In this document: one piece after another, positions 11,110 to 22,295 of the stretch
Position numbering within the stretch: the first letter of the stretch is position 1
Layout: each line of letters opens with the position of its first letter
Assembly: GCA_964474905.1 (NCBI GenBank)
Contig: CAYYUP010000002.1
Coordinates: forward strand, 158,683-222,682
Length of the DNA: 64,000 bases
From: JADJRG01 sp964474905
GTDB taxonomy: Bacteria; Myxococcota_A; Polyangia; Nannocystales; Nannocystaceae
Direction of reading: 5' to 3'
The notes under the pieces: model-generated
Database searches by the model: none
What the model was told of the DNA's origin: nothing
Seen by the model: only the letters and a program-made list of their open reading frames with translations
Translations under genes and position numbers: made by a program

Positions 11110-11145
11110 ACAAAGCCCCGGTCTCGATCGAGATCGGGGCTTTGT
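11110..11145 (+). terminator. hairpin terminator after the giant TPR gene
   Basis: An 11-bp arm ACAAAGCCCCG pairs perfectly with CGGGGCTTTGT, and the internal TCTCGATCGAGA can extend the stem. It lies 22 bases after the TPR stop codon. There is no clear downstream T-run, so termination strength is uncertain. Confidence 0.7.
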
Positions 11146-11157
11146 CGTGAGCAGGAC

Positions 11158-11201
11158 AAAAGAAAGAGCGGGAGACTTGTGTCCCCCGCTCGGTTTCTTT
11201 T
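11158..11201. terminator. bidirectional hairpin between convergent genes
   Basis: Arms GAGCGGG and CCCGCTC with inner GAC/GTC pairs are flanked by AAAAGAAA on the left and TTTCTTTT on the right. The structure therefore reads as stem plus T-rich tail on both strands. It sits 15 bases past the end of the minus-strand MopE-like gene and beyond the TPR gene, as expected for a shared terminator. Confidence 0.75.
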
Positions 11202-11216
11202 GGATCTGCCCGAGGG

Positions 11217-12020
11217 CTATTTATTGTTGCCGACGTCGAGGGGCTGACCTGCCTTGACCTTTGCGGCTGCCTCGGCGGACAGGCAGTTGTCGTCGACCTT
11301 GTTGTTGCAATCGTCATCCAGGCCATTGCAGACCTCGGGCGTCTCTTTGATGTTTTGCAGGCATTGGATCTTGCCGCCGGTGCAGCTCATGACGCCTGGG
11401 CTGCAGACGCCGGTCTTGCCGGTGCTGCAGGCTTGGCCGATCCCGGGGAAGGTGCCTTCGTCGATCTCGCCGTTACAGTTGTTGTCGATGCCGTCGCAGA
11501 CTTCGGGCTTGGAGGGCGGAGGAGGGGCGCTGCACTCAGTCTTGGCGCCATCTTTGGAGCAGTGCCAGACGCCTTGGGTCTTGCAGCTGCCGGTGCCGAT
11601 GAAGCAGATCGCTCCGTCCCGCTCGAAGTCGTTGTCGACGATGCCGTCGCAGTCGTCGTCCAGGCGGTTGCAGAGTTCGTCGTGGGGCACGATCTCGGCC
11701 TCACAGCTGCCCCAGCGGGCACTGTCACCGCAGGTGTGGCTGCCTTGGTTGCAGACGCCACGCCCTGAGGTGCCCGGGGGGCCGCTGTAGCAGGGCTCTG
11801 CGGCGCCGGGCTTGCATTGCGCGGGCTTGCCAGATCCGGCGTTCTCGAGCTCATCGAGGAGGCGCTGTTTCTCTAGGTTTTGATCTGTGTTGGCGCAGGC
11901 GCCGATCGCCCCGCCCGAGACAAGACCGACAGCCAGGGTCAAGATGAGACGCAAGTCTCGCCGTTTCCGTGTGCCGATGCCGTGGGTGGGCTCTACAGGG
12001 GTTCCCATGGCCGAGAGCAT
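11217..12020 (-). CDS. MopE-like putative metal-binding lipoprotein
   Basis: The 267-residue predicted outer-membrane or surface lipoprotein has a basic n-region (TRKRRDLR), a hydrophobic stretch and a lipobox GAIGAC with Cys42. The mature part holds three copies of the 'E-x-CNG-x-DDDC-x-G-x-x-D' motif of the MopE putative metal-binding repeat family: ELCNRLDDDCDGIVD, EVCDGIDNNCNGEID and EVCNGLDDDCNNKVD. These alternate with Cys-rich GxxxC...C segments. In Methylococcus the MopE family binds copper, but metal binding here is inferred from the repeat alone. A second Met lies four codons in (start at 12008) and would give a more ordinary signal peptide. The gene is convergent with the giant TPR gene and divergent from lapA. 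Confidence 0.85.
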   Translation of the reverse strand: MLSAMGTPVEPTHGIGTRKRRDLRLILTLAVGLVSGGAIGACANTDQNLEKQRLLDELENAGSGKPAQCKPGAAEPCYSGPPGTSGRGVCNQGSHTCGDSARWGSCEAEIVPHDELCNRLDDDCDGIVDNDFERDGAICFIGTGSCKTQGVWHCSKDGAKTECSAPPPPSKPEVCDGIDNNCNGEIDEGTFPGIGQACSTGKTGVCSPGVMSCTGGKIQCLQNIKETPEVCNGLDDDCNNKVDDNCLSAEAAAKVKAGQPLDVGNNK

Positions 12021-12033
12021 ACACCGCTTGATA

Positions 12034-12039
12034 TATACT
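12034..12039 (+). promoter_or_regulatory. possible -10 element (TATACT) upstream of the lapA-like gene
   Basis: An A/T-rich TATATACT patch stands out in an otherwise GC-rich sequence between two divergent genes. It would place transcription start only a few bases before the GTG at 12051. No convincing -35 box is visible. Confidence 0.25.
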
Positions 12040-12050
12040 CCGCGAACTTC

Positions 12051-12500
12051 GTGTCGCTCTTGGGCAAAGCCTATCTTTCGGTGACCTTCGGTCTCTTCGT
12101 CGTTGGGCTCCTCTGGGCCTCTCTGACGATGCAGGAGAACGCGGCCTGGGTTGAAGTTGTGCTCTGGGTCCCACGCTTCGATTTTTTGGAGCCCTTCATT
12201 CGCCGACGCTACGAGGTCAACGTCGCCGCGTTGATGGCGGGCTGGGCGGTCGCTGGCGCGTTGATGGCGCTCTACGCGATCCGTCTACCCTTCAAAATTC
12301 GAGAGGCGGCAATTGCGCAAAGACGCAGGAGAGAGCTCGAGCGGGAGGTTTTGGCCCTGCGCACGTTGCCGCTGCGCCAGCGCGAGGAGGACGAGATCCT
12401 CGCCGCCGAGGCTCACATCGAAGCGGGCTCCAAAAAGGTCATGATCGAGAAAATCGCGATCGACCGGCGGGCCGTCGGCGGGCGGAGGTTGGCACCATGA
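12051..12500 (+). CDS. LapA-like two-TM inner-membrane protein (DUF1049 type)
   Basis: I chose the in-frame GTG at 12051 (about 149 residues) because the longer reading frame would overlap the divergent lipoprotein gene. Two hydrophobic segments are visible: LSVTFGLFVVGLLWASLTM near the N-terminus and VAALMAGWAVAGALMALYAI about 60 residues later. A basic, coiled-coil-like cytoplasmic tail rich in Arg, Glu and Leu follows. That is the LapA layout, although the E. coli protein is shorter (about 100 residues). The call rests mostly on context: its stop overlaps the ATG of a LapB-like gene. LapA and LapB act together in controlling lipopolysaccharide synthesis. Confidence 0.65.
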   Translation: MSLLGKAYLSVTFGLFVVGLLWASLTMQENAAWVEVVLWVPRFDFLEPFIRRRYEVNVAALMAGWAVAGALMALYAIRLPFKIREAAIAQRRRRELEREVLALRTLPLRQREEDEILAAEAHIEAGSKKVMIEKIAIDRRAVGGRRLAP

Positions 12501-13675
12501 GTTACGTGCTGATAGGCCTCTTGGGGTTGGGTCTTGGGCTCGGCATCGCTTGGTGGCGTCTGGCGCCGCAGCGACGGGCGCTCGAGGGACTGACCCGGCG
12601 ATCGCATGTTCTTTACGAGGTCGCCGAGGGTGATCTGGACAACGTCGCCAGTGAGCTCGAGGCGATCGCGGAGTCAGAGCCGGGGGACCCGACCGTCTTC
12701 CTCGCGCTCGCGGCTCTGGATCGTCGGCGTGGTCGAGTTGAGCGGGCAAAGGCGATCCACCGAACGGTACTCGCCTCTGCGGATCTGCCGGCGGAGTCGA
12801 GGGTCGCCGCGCTGGTCGGGCTCGGTCGTGATCTGCTGGCGCAGGGCAACGAGGAGGCGGCCGTCGGGGCTCTCTCCCGTGCGATCTCGTTGGCGCCGCG
12901 CTCGGTCGCCACTCTCGAAACCTTGGCTCGTGCGCTCGAACGGGCCGGTGCTTGGGAGCGGGCAGCGGCGGCCTGGGAGCGCCACGAGAAGCTTGTTGAG
13001 GGGCGGCGACGCCGGGAGAGTCGGATCGGTCGCGGTCATGCGATCGCCGGGCAGGCGATGGTCGCCTTGGGCGACGGTGATGACCGCAAGGCTCGCAAGT
13101 TGATCGAACGGGCGGTCGAGCTGGCCCCTGATAGTGGCCACGTCTGGTACGTGAAAGCGCGGGTTGAGTCGGCGATCGGGGCGGCCGCGGCCGCCCCTGA
13201 ATCATGGCAGAGAGCCTGGGATCTGGCGCCTGGCGGCGCTCATTTGGTGGTGCCCGAGGCCTGGGATTGGGCGACCGCAGAGGCCTGCCAAGATGACCTT
13301 GTCGAGCGCATGCTCGCCAGCTTGCGGACTGCGAAGGAGCCCTCCTTGGTGGTTGCGTTGGCGGAGCGGGTAGCTCGCAAGCATCCCGATCAGGCGGCTC
13401 GAGCCCTTGCTCGGGTGGGCCCGGGTTCGGCATCAGCTGTGCTCACGTTGATCCGTCAGCGCCTCGCCCGGGGTCTCCGCGAGCAGGCCCGCGAGGCGGC
13501 GATGATCGACCTGGGAGCGCCCGCCGTGATCTGCCGCCGTTGCGCTGGGGCGATGCCTCGCTTCACCTTCCGCTGCAACGAATGTGGCGCATGGGACAGC
13601 GCGGCGGCTCTCGGTGATCGAGCCGAAGTCGTCGCCGAGTCCGATCTTAGGAGTGCCGTTGACCTCTCTGCCTGA
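12497..13675 (+). CDS. lapB: LapB/YciM-like TPR protein with rubredoxin-like zinc site
   Basis: At 392 residues it is close to E. coli LapB (389). An N-terminal anchor helix (YVLIGLLGLGLGLGIAWW) is followed by about seven TPR-like repeats. The C-terminus ends in paired CxxC knuckles, VICRRCAGAMP and RCNECGAWDS, matching the rubredoxin-type metal site of LapB. LapB is an inner-membrane adaptor that recruits FtsH to degrade LpxC and so limits lipid A synthesis. The ATG overlaps the stop of the LapA-like gene, so translation is probably coupled. The combination of anchor, TPRs, double CxxC and LapA neighbour makes the call fairly secure. Confidence 0.8.
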   Translation: MSYVLIGLLGLGLGLGIAWWRLAPQRRALEGLTRRSHVLYEVAEGDLDNVASELEAIAESEPGDPTVFLALAALDRRRGRVERAKAIHRTVLASADLPAESRVAALVGLGRDLLAQGNEEAAVGALSRAISLAPRSVATLETLARALERAGAWERAAAAWERHEKLVEGRRRRESRIGRGHAIAGQAMVALGDGDDRKARKLIERAVELAPDSGHVWYVKARVESAIGAAAAAPESWQRAWDLAPGGAHLVVPEAWDWATAEACQDDLVERMLASLRTAKEPSLVVALAERVARKHPDQAARALARVGPGSASAVLTLIRQRLARGLREQAREAAMIDLGAPAVICRRCAGAMPRFTFRCNECGAWDSAAALGDRAEVVAESDLRSAVDLSA

Positions 13676-15068
13676 TCAAACGACGACTCGCGGCAAGGGT
13701 CGCCGGGTCGAGAGTTTCTTTGCGCTCCTCCGCCGTTTCTCGCGGCTATGGGGCTTCGGGCTTTTCCTCGTATTCACGGTCTACCTCTTCCGCGAGGTGG
13801 TCGCGCCCTTCATCTTCGCCTTCGCGCTCTCCTATCTGCTCTCTCCGATCATCCGGCGCATGGCCCCCAAAATCGGTCGAGTGCTCTCGGTGTTGGTTGT
13901 CTATCTCGGCGTCTTTGCGGTCATCGGCGGATTTGTCGGCGTGCTCCTGCCGGCACTGATCCACGACTTTACGCGTCTCCGCGACAGCGCTCCCCAGATG
14001 ATCACCTACGTCGACGAGAACGTCGTCCCGGAGGTGAGCGCCTGGATCGAGGATTCGTTCGGTCCTCTGGATGACGGCGAAGATGCTGAGGAGCTACCGC
14101 GTGGTGAGCTAGATGGGGTCAGGGATGCGTTCGCCGAGCCCTTTGGCCCGGATGTCGCCCCCTCGCGCCTGCGCACCCCACCGGCGGAACTCATCGCCAC
14201 CCCGCGCGCCGATGGAAGCTGGCAGATAAGTCTCGAGGGCGTGCGCCTCAACATCGAAGAAACCGGTCACGGGAGCTGGACGATCGAGGCACCGAGCGGT
14301 GATGAGGGCAGCTTGGGCGACACGATGCGCAAGCTCGTGGCGACCAAGGGCAGCGAGTACACCGGCAGGATCGCCGAGGGATTGCGGGCGCTGATCAGCG
14401 GCGTGACCTCGTTTTTGACCCGCCTGGTGATCACCTTCATGCTCGCCGCTTTCATCCTCATCGATCCGACGAGGATCTCCGGTTTTGTCCGCTCGCTGAT
14501 CCCCTTCGCTTATCGCGACGGCTTTGACGAACTCGTCGACGAGATCGACACGGGGCTCGCGGGTGTCATCCGCGGTCAGCTCCTGATCTGCTTGGTCAAC
14601 GCGATCCTCACCTGGATCGGCCTGATGGTCGTCGGGGTGAAGTACGCCTTCTTGCTCGCGCTGGTCGCTGGTGTCTTCTCGCTGATCCCGATCTTTGGCA
14701 CGATCATCTCGTCGATCCCGATCATGATCGTGGCGATGATCTCGGGCGAGCAGGGCCCCGCCTTTGGCCCACCCTTGCTGATGCTCGCCTGGATCTCGGG
14801 GATCCATCTTCTCGAGGCCAATGTCCTAAATCCGAAGATCATCGGCGACTCGGCGCATATGCACCCGGTGATCGTGGTCTTCGCGCTGCTCGCCGGCGAA
14901 AACCTCTACGGCCTCACCGGTGCGCTCTTGGCTGTGCCTGCGGCGAGCGTCGTCCAGACCCTCTACCTCTACGCGCTGCGCCGCTCCGAGGTCTTCCAGC
15001 GCGGTAGCTCGCCGGAGTCGTCGGCGGTGGCGGCTTTCCAGGGCGATGAGGGCGACGAGCAGGGCTGA
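13653..15068 (+). CDS. AI-2E/PerM-family transporter-like membrane protein
   Basis: The 471-residue polytopic protein has an N-terminal hydrophobic block (RLWGFGLFLVFTVYLFREVVAP and two more helices) and a C-terminal five-helix block. The latter contains the family signature region with GVIRGQLLICLVNAILTW, FSLIPIFGTIISSIP and LEANVLNPKIIGDS. A hydrophilic stretch of about 130 residues lies between the two halves. Members of this family were named for AI-2 export, but many are cation/proton antiporters or of unknown substrate, so no substrate is assigned. Starts upstream of 13653 would overlap lapB heavily. A TAGGAG stretch at 13648-13653 suits a TTG start at 13659 better than the GTG at 13653, so the exact start is uncertain. 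Confidence 0.8.
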   Translation: MPLTSLPDQTTTRGKGRRVESFFALLRRFSRLWGFGLFLVFTVYLFREVVAPFIFAFALSYLLSPIIRRMAPKIGRVLSVLVVYLGVFAVIGGFVGVLLPALIHDFTRLRDSAPQMITYVDENVVPEVSAWIEDSFGPLDDGEDAEELPRGELDGVRDAFAEPFGPDVAPSRLRTPPAELIATPRADGSWQISLEGVRLNIEETGHGSWTIEAPSGDEGSLGDTMRKLVATKGSEYTGRIAEGLRALISGVTSFLTRLVITFMLAAFILIDPTRISGFVRSLIPFAYRDGFDELVDEIDTGLAGVIRGQLLICLVNAILTWIGLMVVGVKYAFLLALVAGVFSLIPIFGTIISSIPIMIVAMISGEQGPAFGPPLLMLAWISGIHLLEANVLNPKIIGDSAHMHPVIVVFALLAGENLYGLTGALLAVPAASVVQTLYLYALRRSEVFQRGSSPESSAVAAFQGDEGDEQG

Positions 15069-15104
15069 GTTCGCGTCCCGTGCGGGCGTGGTAGAACCAG
15101 CGCC

Positions 15105-17915
<2,811 letters not shown>

Positions 17916-17924
17916 GTTAGGGCG

Positions 17925-19214
17925 ATGGTCAAAGCTCAGGTGAGAACTCCAGAGACGCCGGAGGCCGCTGCCGCACTGCTGGCGGTTCTACCCCTGCCTG
18001 CCGAAATCCGGCGTGTCGCCGAGGTCCTGCACGATGCCGGTCATGACGTCGTACTGGTGGGCGGTGCCGTTCGCGATTGCCTGCTCGGGCGTGTGCACGG
18101 CGATTGGGACCTCGCGAGTTCGGCAACTCCGGACGAGGTCATCCGTCTCTTTCGCCGGACCGTGCCGACGGGCATCGAGCACGGCACCGTGACCGTGATC
18201 TGCGGCCGTGGGGACGATCGTGTGACCACCGAGATCACGACCTTTCGCGGTGAGGGCGAGTACATCGATGGCCGTCGACCGGCTGAGGTCCGCTTTCTCC
18301 GGGCCCTCGCAGAGGACCTCGCGCGTCGCGATTTTACGATCAACGCGATGGCCTGGAACCCGCTCACAGGTGTCTTTACGGACCTCTTTGGCGGCCTCGA
18401 TGATCTGCGATCCGGCACAATTAGGGCGGTCGGTGTGGCGGCGACGCGCTTCGCCGAGGATGGCCTGCGAGCGATGCGAGCAGTTCGCTTTTGTGCGGCG
18501 CTCGGCTACTCACTCGAGCCGGCAACCGTCGCTGCGATCGGCGGTGCGCTCGATACTCTCGACCAGGTGAGCCGCGAGCGGGTGCAGGTCGAACTCATCA
18601 AGCTACTGGCCTCGCCGCGACCTTCGCTTGGGCTCAGGCCGATGGTCGAGACTTCGATGTGGGGGCGGGTGCTCGCCGATTATGAGAGTGCGGGGGTCGA
18701 GGCGGCGATCGTCGCTGTGGACGCTCTGCCGGCGGATCCTCGGCTTCGCCTGGCTCGTCTGCTCTGGCCCCTGCGCGGGCGTGTGCGGGTGATCGAAGGG
18801 GTGCTCGACGATCGCTTGCGGCCCAGCCGAGAGGATCGCTCGTATTTGCTTGTGCTCTGCCGGGCCACCAACGAGGCACTCGCGGATCTCGAAGAACCCG
18901 CCGCGATTCGCCGGGCAGTGGCGGCGATCGGTCGTCGGCATCTCGCGGATGTGCTGGCGATCCTCGAGGTTGAGGCCGAGCAGAGGTCGCGGATCGAGAC
19001 TGCGATCAGGGACGCTGCGCTGACGGTTGGTGAACTCGAGATCCGCGCTCGCGATCTGATCGCGGCAGGTCTTGTGCGACCGGGGCCGATCATCGGTCGC
19101 CTGCTCCGGGGACTTTTGCAGTGGGTTTTCGACGAGCCATCACGAAACCAGGGGCCGCTCCTGTTAGCAGAGGCGACACGTCGTCTTCGCGACGGTGCGG
19201 ATCTGGTCAACTAG
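17925..19214 (+). CDS. cca: CCA-adding tRNA nucleotidyltransferase / poly(A) polymerase family
   Basis: This 429-residue class II nucleotidyltransferase has the head signature VGGAVRDCLLGR at about residues 45-56, then the catalytic DWD pair (Asp60, Asp62). The RRDFTINAMAWNPLTG block follows at about 134-149, as does the EDGLRAMRAVRFCAALGY helix of the neck/body region. Enzymes of this family complete or repair the 3' CCA of tRNA; some bacterial members are poly(A) polymerases or add only C or only A. The sequence alone does not decide this, but a CCA-type activity is the default. No HD phosphohydrolase domain is evident. It is probably co-transcribed with polA. Confidence 0.88.
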   Translation: MVKAQVRTPETPEAAAALLAVLPLPAEIRRVAEVLHDAGHDVVLVGGAVRDCLLGRVHGDWDLASSATPDEVIRLFRRTVPTGIEHGTVTVICGRGDDRVTTEITTFRGEGEYIDGRRPAEVRFLRALAEDLARRDFTINAMAWNPLTGVFTDLFGGLDDLRSGTIRAVGVAATRFAEDGLRAMRAVRFCAALGYSLEPATVAAIGGALDTLDQVSRERVQVELIKLLASPRPSLGLRPMVETSMWGRVLADYESAGVEAAIVAVDALPADPRLRLARLLWPLRGRVRVIEGVLDDRLRPSREDRSYLLVLCRATNEALADLEEPAAIRRAVAAIGRRHLADVLAILEVEAEQRSRIETAIRDAALTVGELEIRARDLIAAGLVRPGPIIGRLLRGLLQWVFDEPSRNQGPLLLAEATRRLRDGADLVN

Positions 19215-19245
19215 TCAGATCGCTGGCGACAGAGGGCGGGATCCA

Positions 19246-20934
19246 CTAGAGGCCTTCGAGGTGGGCTCGCTGCACGATCCGAGCGTCGAGAGTGACGTAG
19301 CCCCGATCCCCGCGGACCAGGCGGATCGGCCGCAACTCGACGCTTAGAAGGCGTTCTTCGCTGAGCTGGAGGAGTTCGTCCAAGCGGAGAAAGAGCGCTG
19401 CGAGCACTCGCACGTCGGGGTCGCTCCGGCGGCGCATTGCCGGCACGGGCACTCTGGTGAGGATCGCATTTGCCAGGAGCAGGGCATCGATCTCGCTAAG
19501 TGGGGAGGCGACGAGCACCTGCTCCTGCGGTGCCTGGAGGCCGATGGGTCGCCCGTAGAGTGCAATCTCGCCGGAGTCCAAGCGGACTGCGCCGCACTGC
19601 AGCTCGAGGCCCTCTTCGATCTGCTCTGCGACCAACACGCCGTCGATGTGGGCGGCTGGGGCTTTGTTCTCGACGCTCGAGATGATCGACGCGTAGGCCC
19701 GCCGGACGGAGGCCGCTGTCTTAAGGTCGAGGACGACAGCACCGAGCTCACGCTTGCGGCGGAGGTCGGGGCTGACGGCCTTAAGGACCACTGGAAAGCC
19801 GATTTGTTCGGCGAAGCTCGCCGCACCGCTCGCCGAAGAGGCGACCGCCTGGCGGGTGACCTCGATGCCAAAACCGTGCAGGACCACCTTGCTCTCGTGC
19901 TCAGAGAGTACTTCGCCGGCCCCGCGCAGCACCTCGAGGCTGCGCTCATGACCGGCTGGATCGGCGCTGGAGAAGTCCTGCTCGCTGCGCTCTTGCACGA
20001 GTTTGAGACAACGGCGCTGGCGGAGCAGGGTTCTTTGGGCGAGGTAGGCAGCGCCCGCGTCGGAGCCGTAGAGGGCGGGCAGGGGGGCTTCCATACCCGG
20101 GGTTGCACCCGTTAGCGGCAGCGCCCGTCGGGCTTGGATCCAGCGGCTGCGCAGTGCCTCTGAGGCGCTGTGTGTGTCGGAGTCGGAGTCGGAATACGTG
20201 TCCTGCTTGGGGCCGCGCAGGATCGCCGCTAGCACCGTCGCCGATGGGTACACAGGTCCACTTGTGCGTTCGAGGGCATGGGCAGCGACCGCTGCTCCGA
20301 GCGTGGGGTGGCGTGGCTGGTCGATACGGGGCGGATCGATGCCGAGCGGCACCAGCAGGTGTCGCGTGGCGTCGGCGATCTCGAGGTTGCGAACCCATTG
20401 CGACCAGCGGATGTCGAGCGCTGTCGCGTGCACAAAACCGACGGCTCGAAGCGCCTGTGGATTCGAGAGCCAGGTGACGAGCCAGGTGGGTGTTGGCGCC
20501 AGGCCAAGGCCGAGCGCCTGGGGGCCAAGTTCGCGGGTAAGCTCCGCCAGACCGCCGCGCTCCGGGGCGCAGATCAGGAGTTTGCCATCGCCGACCAGGA
20601 GTGTCGCCGCCGGGCCCAGAAGAGCGCACTCGGGGATGCGGGCGAGGCCTGCGGCCATCTCATCATCGACATCACCGGTGACCACCAAAAGCGCCGGGGG
20701 ATGCTCGCGGAGGGCCCGGAGGAGGCTCGGACGGGGTCTGTGAATGGCGACGATCGTCGGCGCCGGAAGCTCTCGAAGGCGCCCCGCCAAGGCCGCGTCG
20801 GCGATGGTTTCGACTGTCTTAAGGCGCAGGTTACCTGAGGCGACAGAGGCATCGGTCGCGACGATCGCCCCCTGGGGACTGGCGTCGGCACAGAGGAGCC
20901 CGAGGGCTCGGGCTAGGCCAGTGTCAGCTTCCAC
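19246..20934 (-). CDS. ATP-grasp protein of the NDP-forming acyl-CoA synthetase type
   Basis: The C-terminal part (about residues 345-562) matches the ATP-grasp domain of ADP-forming acyl-CoA ligases and Pat-type acetyltransferases. It shows LSEHESKVVLHGFGIEV, then IGFPVVLKAVSP with the ATP-binding Lys, GAVVLDL, and a closing SVELRPIRLV...GYVTLDARIV strand pair. The N-terminal 330 residues are only weakly like the CoA-binding and succinyl-CoA-synthetase-like domains and include a low-complexity DTYSDSDSDTHSASE linker near residue 245. No phosphorylated-His motif is obvious, so the catalytic reaction is uncertain. Its start overlaps the end of the ETF-like gene by 22 bases, so the two are probably translated together. 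Confidence 0.7.
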   Translation of the reverse strand: MEADTGLARALGLLCADASPQGAIVATDASVASGNLRLKTVETIADAALAGRLRELPAPTIVAIHRPRPSLLRALREHPPALLVVTGDVDDEMAAGLARIPECALLGPAATLLVGDGKLLICAPERGGLAELTRELGPQALGLGLAPTPTWLVTWLSNPQALRAVGFVHATALDIRWSQWVRNLEIADATRHLLVPLGIDPPRIDQPRHPTLGAAVAAHALERTSGPVYPSATVLAAILRGPKQDTYSDSDSDTHSASEALRSRWIQARRALPLTGATPGMEAPLPALYGSDAGAAYLAQRTLLRQRRCLKLVQERSEQDFSSADPAGHERSLEVLRGAGEVLSEHESKVVLHGFGIEVTRQAVASSASGAASFAEQIGFPVVLKAVSPDLRRKRELGAVVLDLKTAASVRRAYASIISSVENKAPAAHIDGVLVAEQIEEGLELQCGAVRLDSGEIALYGRPIGLQAPQEQVLVASPLSEIDALLLANAILTRVPVPAMRRRSDPDVRVLAALFLRLDELLQLSEERLLSVELRPIRLVRGDRGYVTLDARIVQRAHLEGL

Positions 20935-21722
20935 ATCTCGCTGTGTAGTTGCTTGATCGCCTCTGGCCAGATCCCCGGGAGGACCCAGTCAGCCATCGAC
21001 CAATTGGGGTGGAAGCGCGGTGAAATCCCGGGGAAGAGGAGCAGGCGGATCGCGGGCGAGCGCTGCTTGGTAGTGGGGGGCGGTGCGCTCGGGTCGGTCG
21101 ATAGCCAGAGCACCGTGCCGCGCTCTAGACCGGGCACCATGTCAGCGGCGATCGGGCTCGCGCCCAGGGACTTAAGGCTCGATTTGGTGAACGAGTCCAG
21201 ATCTTCGGGGGCGACGTACCAGAGCGGCTTCGATGCGGGGGCGTCGACGTCGAGGGCCCACGGCGCCAGCTCGATGTCACTCGCGTCGCTCTCGATGTCT
21301 GCGTCGAGCACGGTCGGCAGGTCGTACCAGGGCAGGGCACCGGCGATGATGCCGGAGACCAGATCCTCGCTGTTCCACTCGGGTTGGGGCTCGTGCAGCC
21401 AGTGCGGGGTCGCGTCTCCGCCTTGGATCTTGCCGGCGATCGCGACGCCCTCATCTGTCCAAGGGACCAGGATAAGGCCGGGGTTGAGGCGCTCTTGCAG
21501 GGTATCTAGGCCGGAGTTCCCAGCGAAGAGCAGATTGTCGGCGCCAAAGCGGCCAGTCGCGCGGCTCACCTTGTAGTTGGCCTTGCCCGCGTCACCGCGA
21601 CAGATCGCAGTCACTGTTGCGCCGAACTCAGAGCCGAGATCGCGGGCGAGACAGAGCGCGAGGCTGCTTGCCGGATGGATGCCGTGCGGGGTTCGTTGGA
21701 CGTAGACCAGGATGTGCGCCAT
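20913..21722 (-). CDS. ETF-alpha-like (HUP-fold) protein of unknown role
   Basis: The 269-residue protein begins MAHILVYVQRTPHGIHPASS, then has ALCLARDLGSEFGATVTAIC, GADNLLFAGNSG and LNPGLILVPWTDEG. This spacing resembles the N-terminal nucleotide-binding domain of electron transfer flavoprotein alpha subunits. The typical C-terminal FAD-binding motif of ETF-alpha is not visible; instead there is a Pro-rich middle and a Trp-rich end. ETF-like is therefore a fold-level guess. The ATG overlaps the stop of the DUF507 gene by one base, and the 3' end overlaps the ATP-grasp gene, giving a tightly coupled trio. Confidence 0.55.
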   Translation of the reverse strand: MAHILVYVQRTPHGIHPASSLALCLARDLGSEFGATVTAICRGDAGKANYKVSRATGRFGADNLLFAGNSGLDTLQERLNPGLILVPWTDEGVAIAGKIQGGDATPHWLHEPQPEWNSEDLVSGIIAGALPWYDLPTVLDADIESDASDIELAPWALDVDAPASKPLWYVAPEDLDSFTKSSLKSLGASPIAADMVPGLERGTVLWLSTDPSAPPPTTKQRSPAIRLLLFPGISPRFHPNWSMADWVLPGIWPEAIKQLHSEMWKLTLA

Positions 21723-22234
21723 TACTCGAGTCCGTGCTTGCGTTTCACCATTTCGAGCTGCTTTTGGTACTCGATCTCAAACGCCTCGGTGTTGTCGGAG
21801 AGGTGCTTGAGGTGGAGCCTGACCTCGCGGTCGACGTCTTCGTCGGCCTGCATGTAGCGGCGGAGTACGTCGCGGATCTTGCGGCGGAGGGTCGCGTCGT
21901 CGACATAGACCTCATCGACGTGCTGCGACTGCATGAAGAGCTCGATCATCTGGTTGGTGATCCACTGTACGCTATCGTCGCCGAGCGAGAAGTCTTGGGC
22001 TTCGGCCAGCTGTCGCTTGGTGCGGTATAGCTCAGAGTAGGGCAGACCACGCTGCTCGAGGATGTCCTTCGCGGCCTCGGTGATTTCGCGATCCTTGCGA
22101 CGGTACTCTTTGAGCACGGACTCGGTGTCGGCCTTGAACTCCTCGCGGTTGCTCACCTCGATGTCACCGGGATCGATGAGCGCTCGGGCGATGGCATCGC
22201 GGATGGTCGAGACTTTATTAGCGTAGAGGCGCAT
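21722..22234 (-). CDS. DUF507 family protein
   Basis: I start it at the ATG at 22234 (170 residues, MRLYANKVSTIRDAIARAL), because DUF507 proteins begin this way and the upstream extension has no coding character. The protein is charged and helical. It has a conserved-looking first half (VLKEYRRKDREITEAAKDIL) and second half (IELFMQSQHVDEVYVDDATLRRKI, then EVRLHLKHLSDNTEAFEIEYQK), suggesting a duplicated module. DUF507 is frequent in delta-proteobacteria and Myxococcota and has no established function. It is the first gene of the trio running to 19246. Confidence 0.82.
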   Translation of the reverse strand: MRLYANKVSTIRDAIARALIDPGDIEVSNREEFKADTESVLKEYRRKDREITEAAKDILEQRGLPYSELYRTKRQLAEAQDFSLGDDSVQWITNQMIELFMQSQHVDEVYVDDATLRRKIRDVLRRYMQADEDVDREVRLHLKHLSDNTEAFEIEYQKQLEMVKRKHGLE

Positions 22235-22295
22235 AGGCTGGCCGGAGGATAGGCGCTGCTTCTCGAAGCGTCCAGCTTGCGCTATTCCCCTGTCG

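Noticed and set aside
12285..13433. Antisense Pro/Arg-rich frame opposite the LapB-like gene
   Set aside because: Its composition is that of a shadow frame, and the sense gene has an anchor, TPRs and zinc knuckles.
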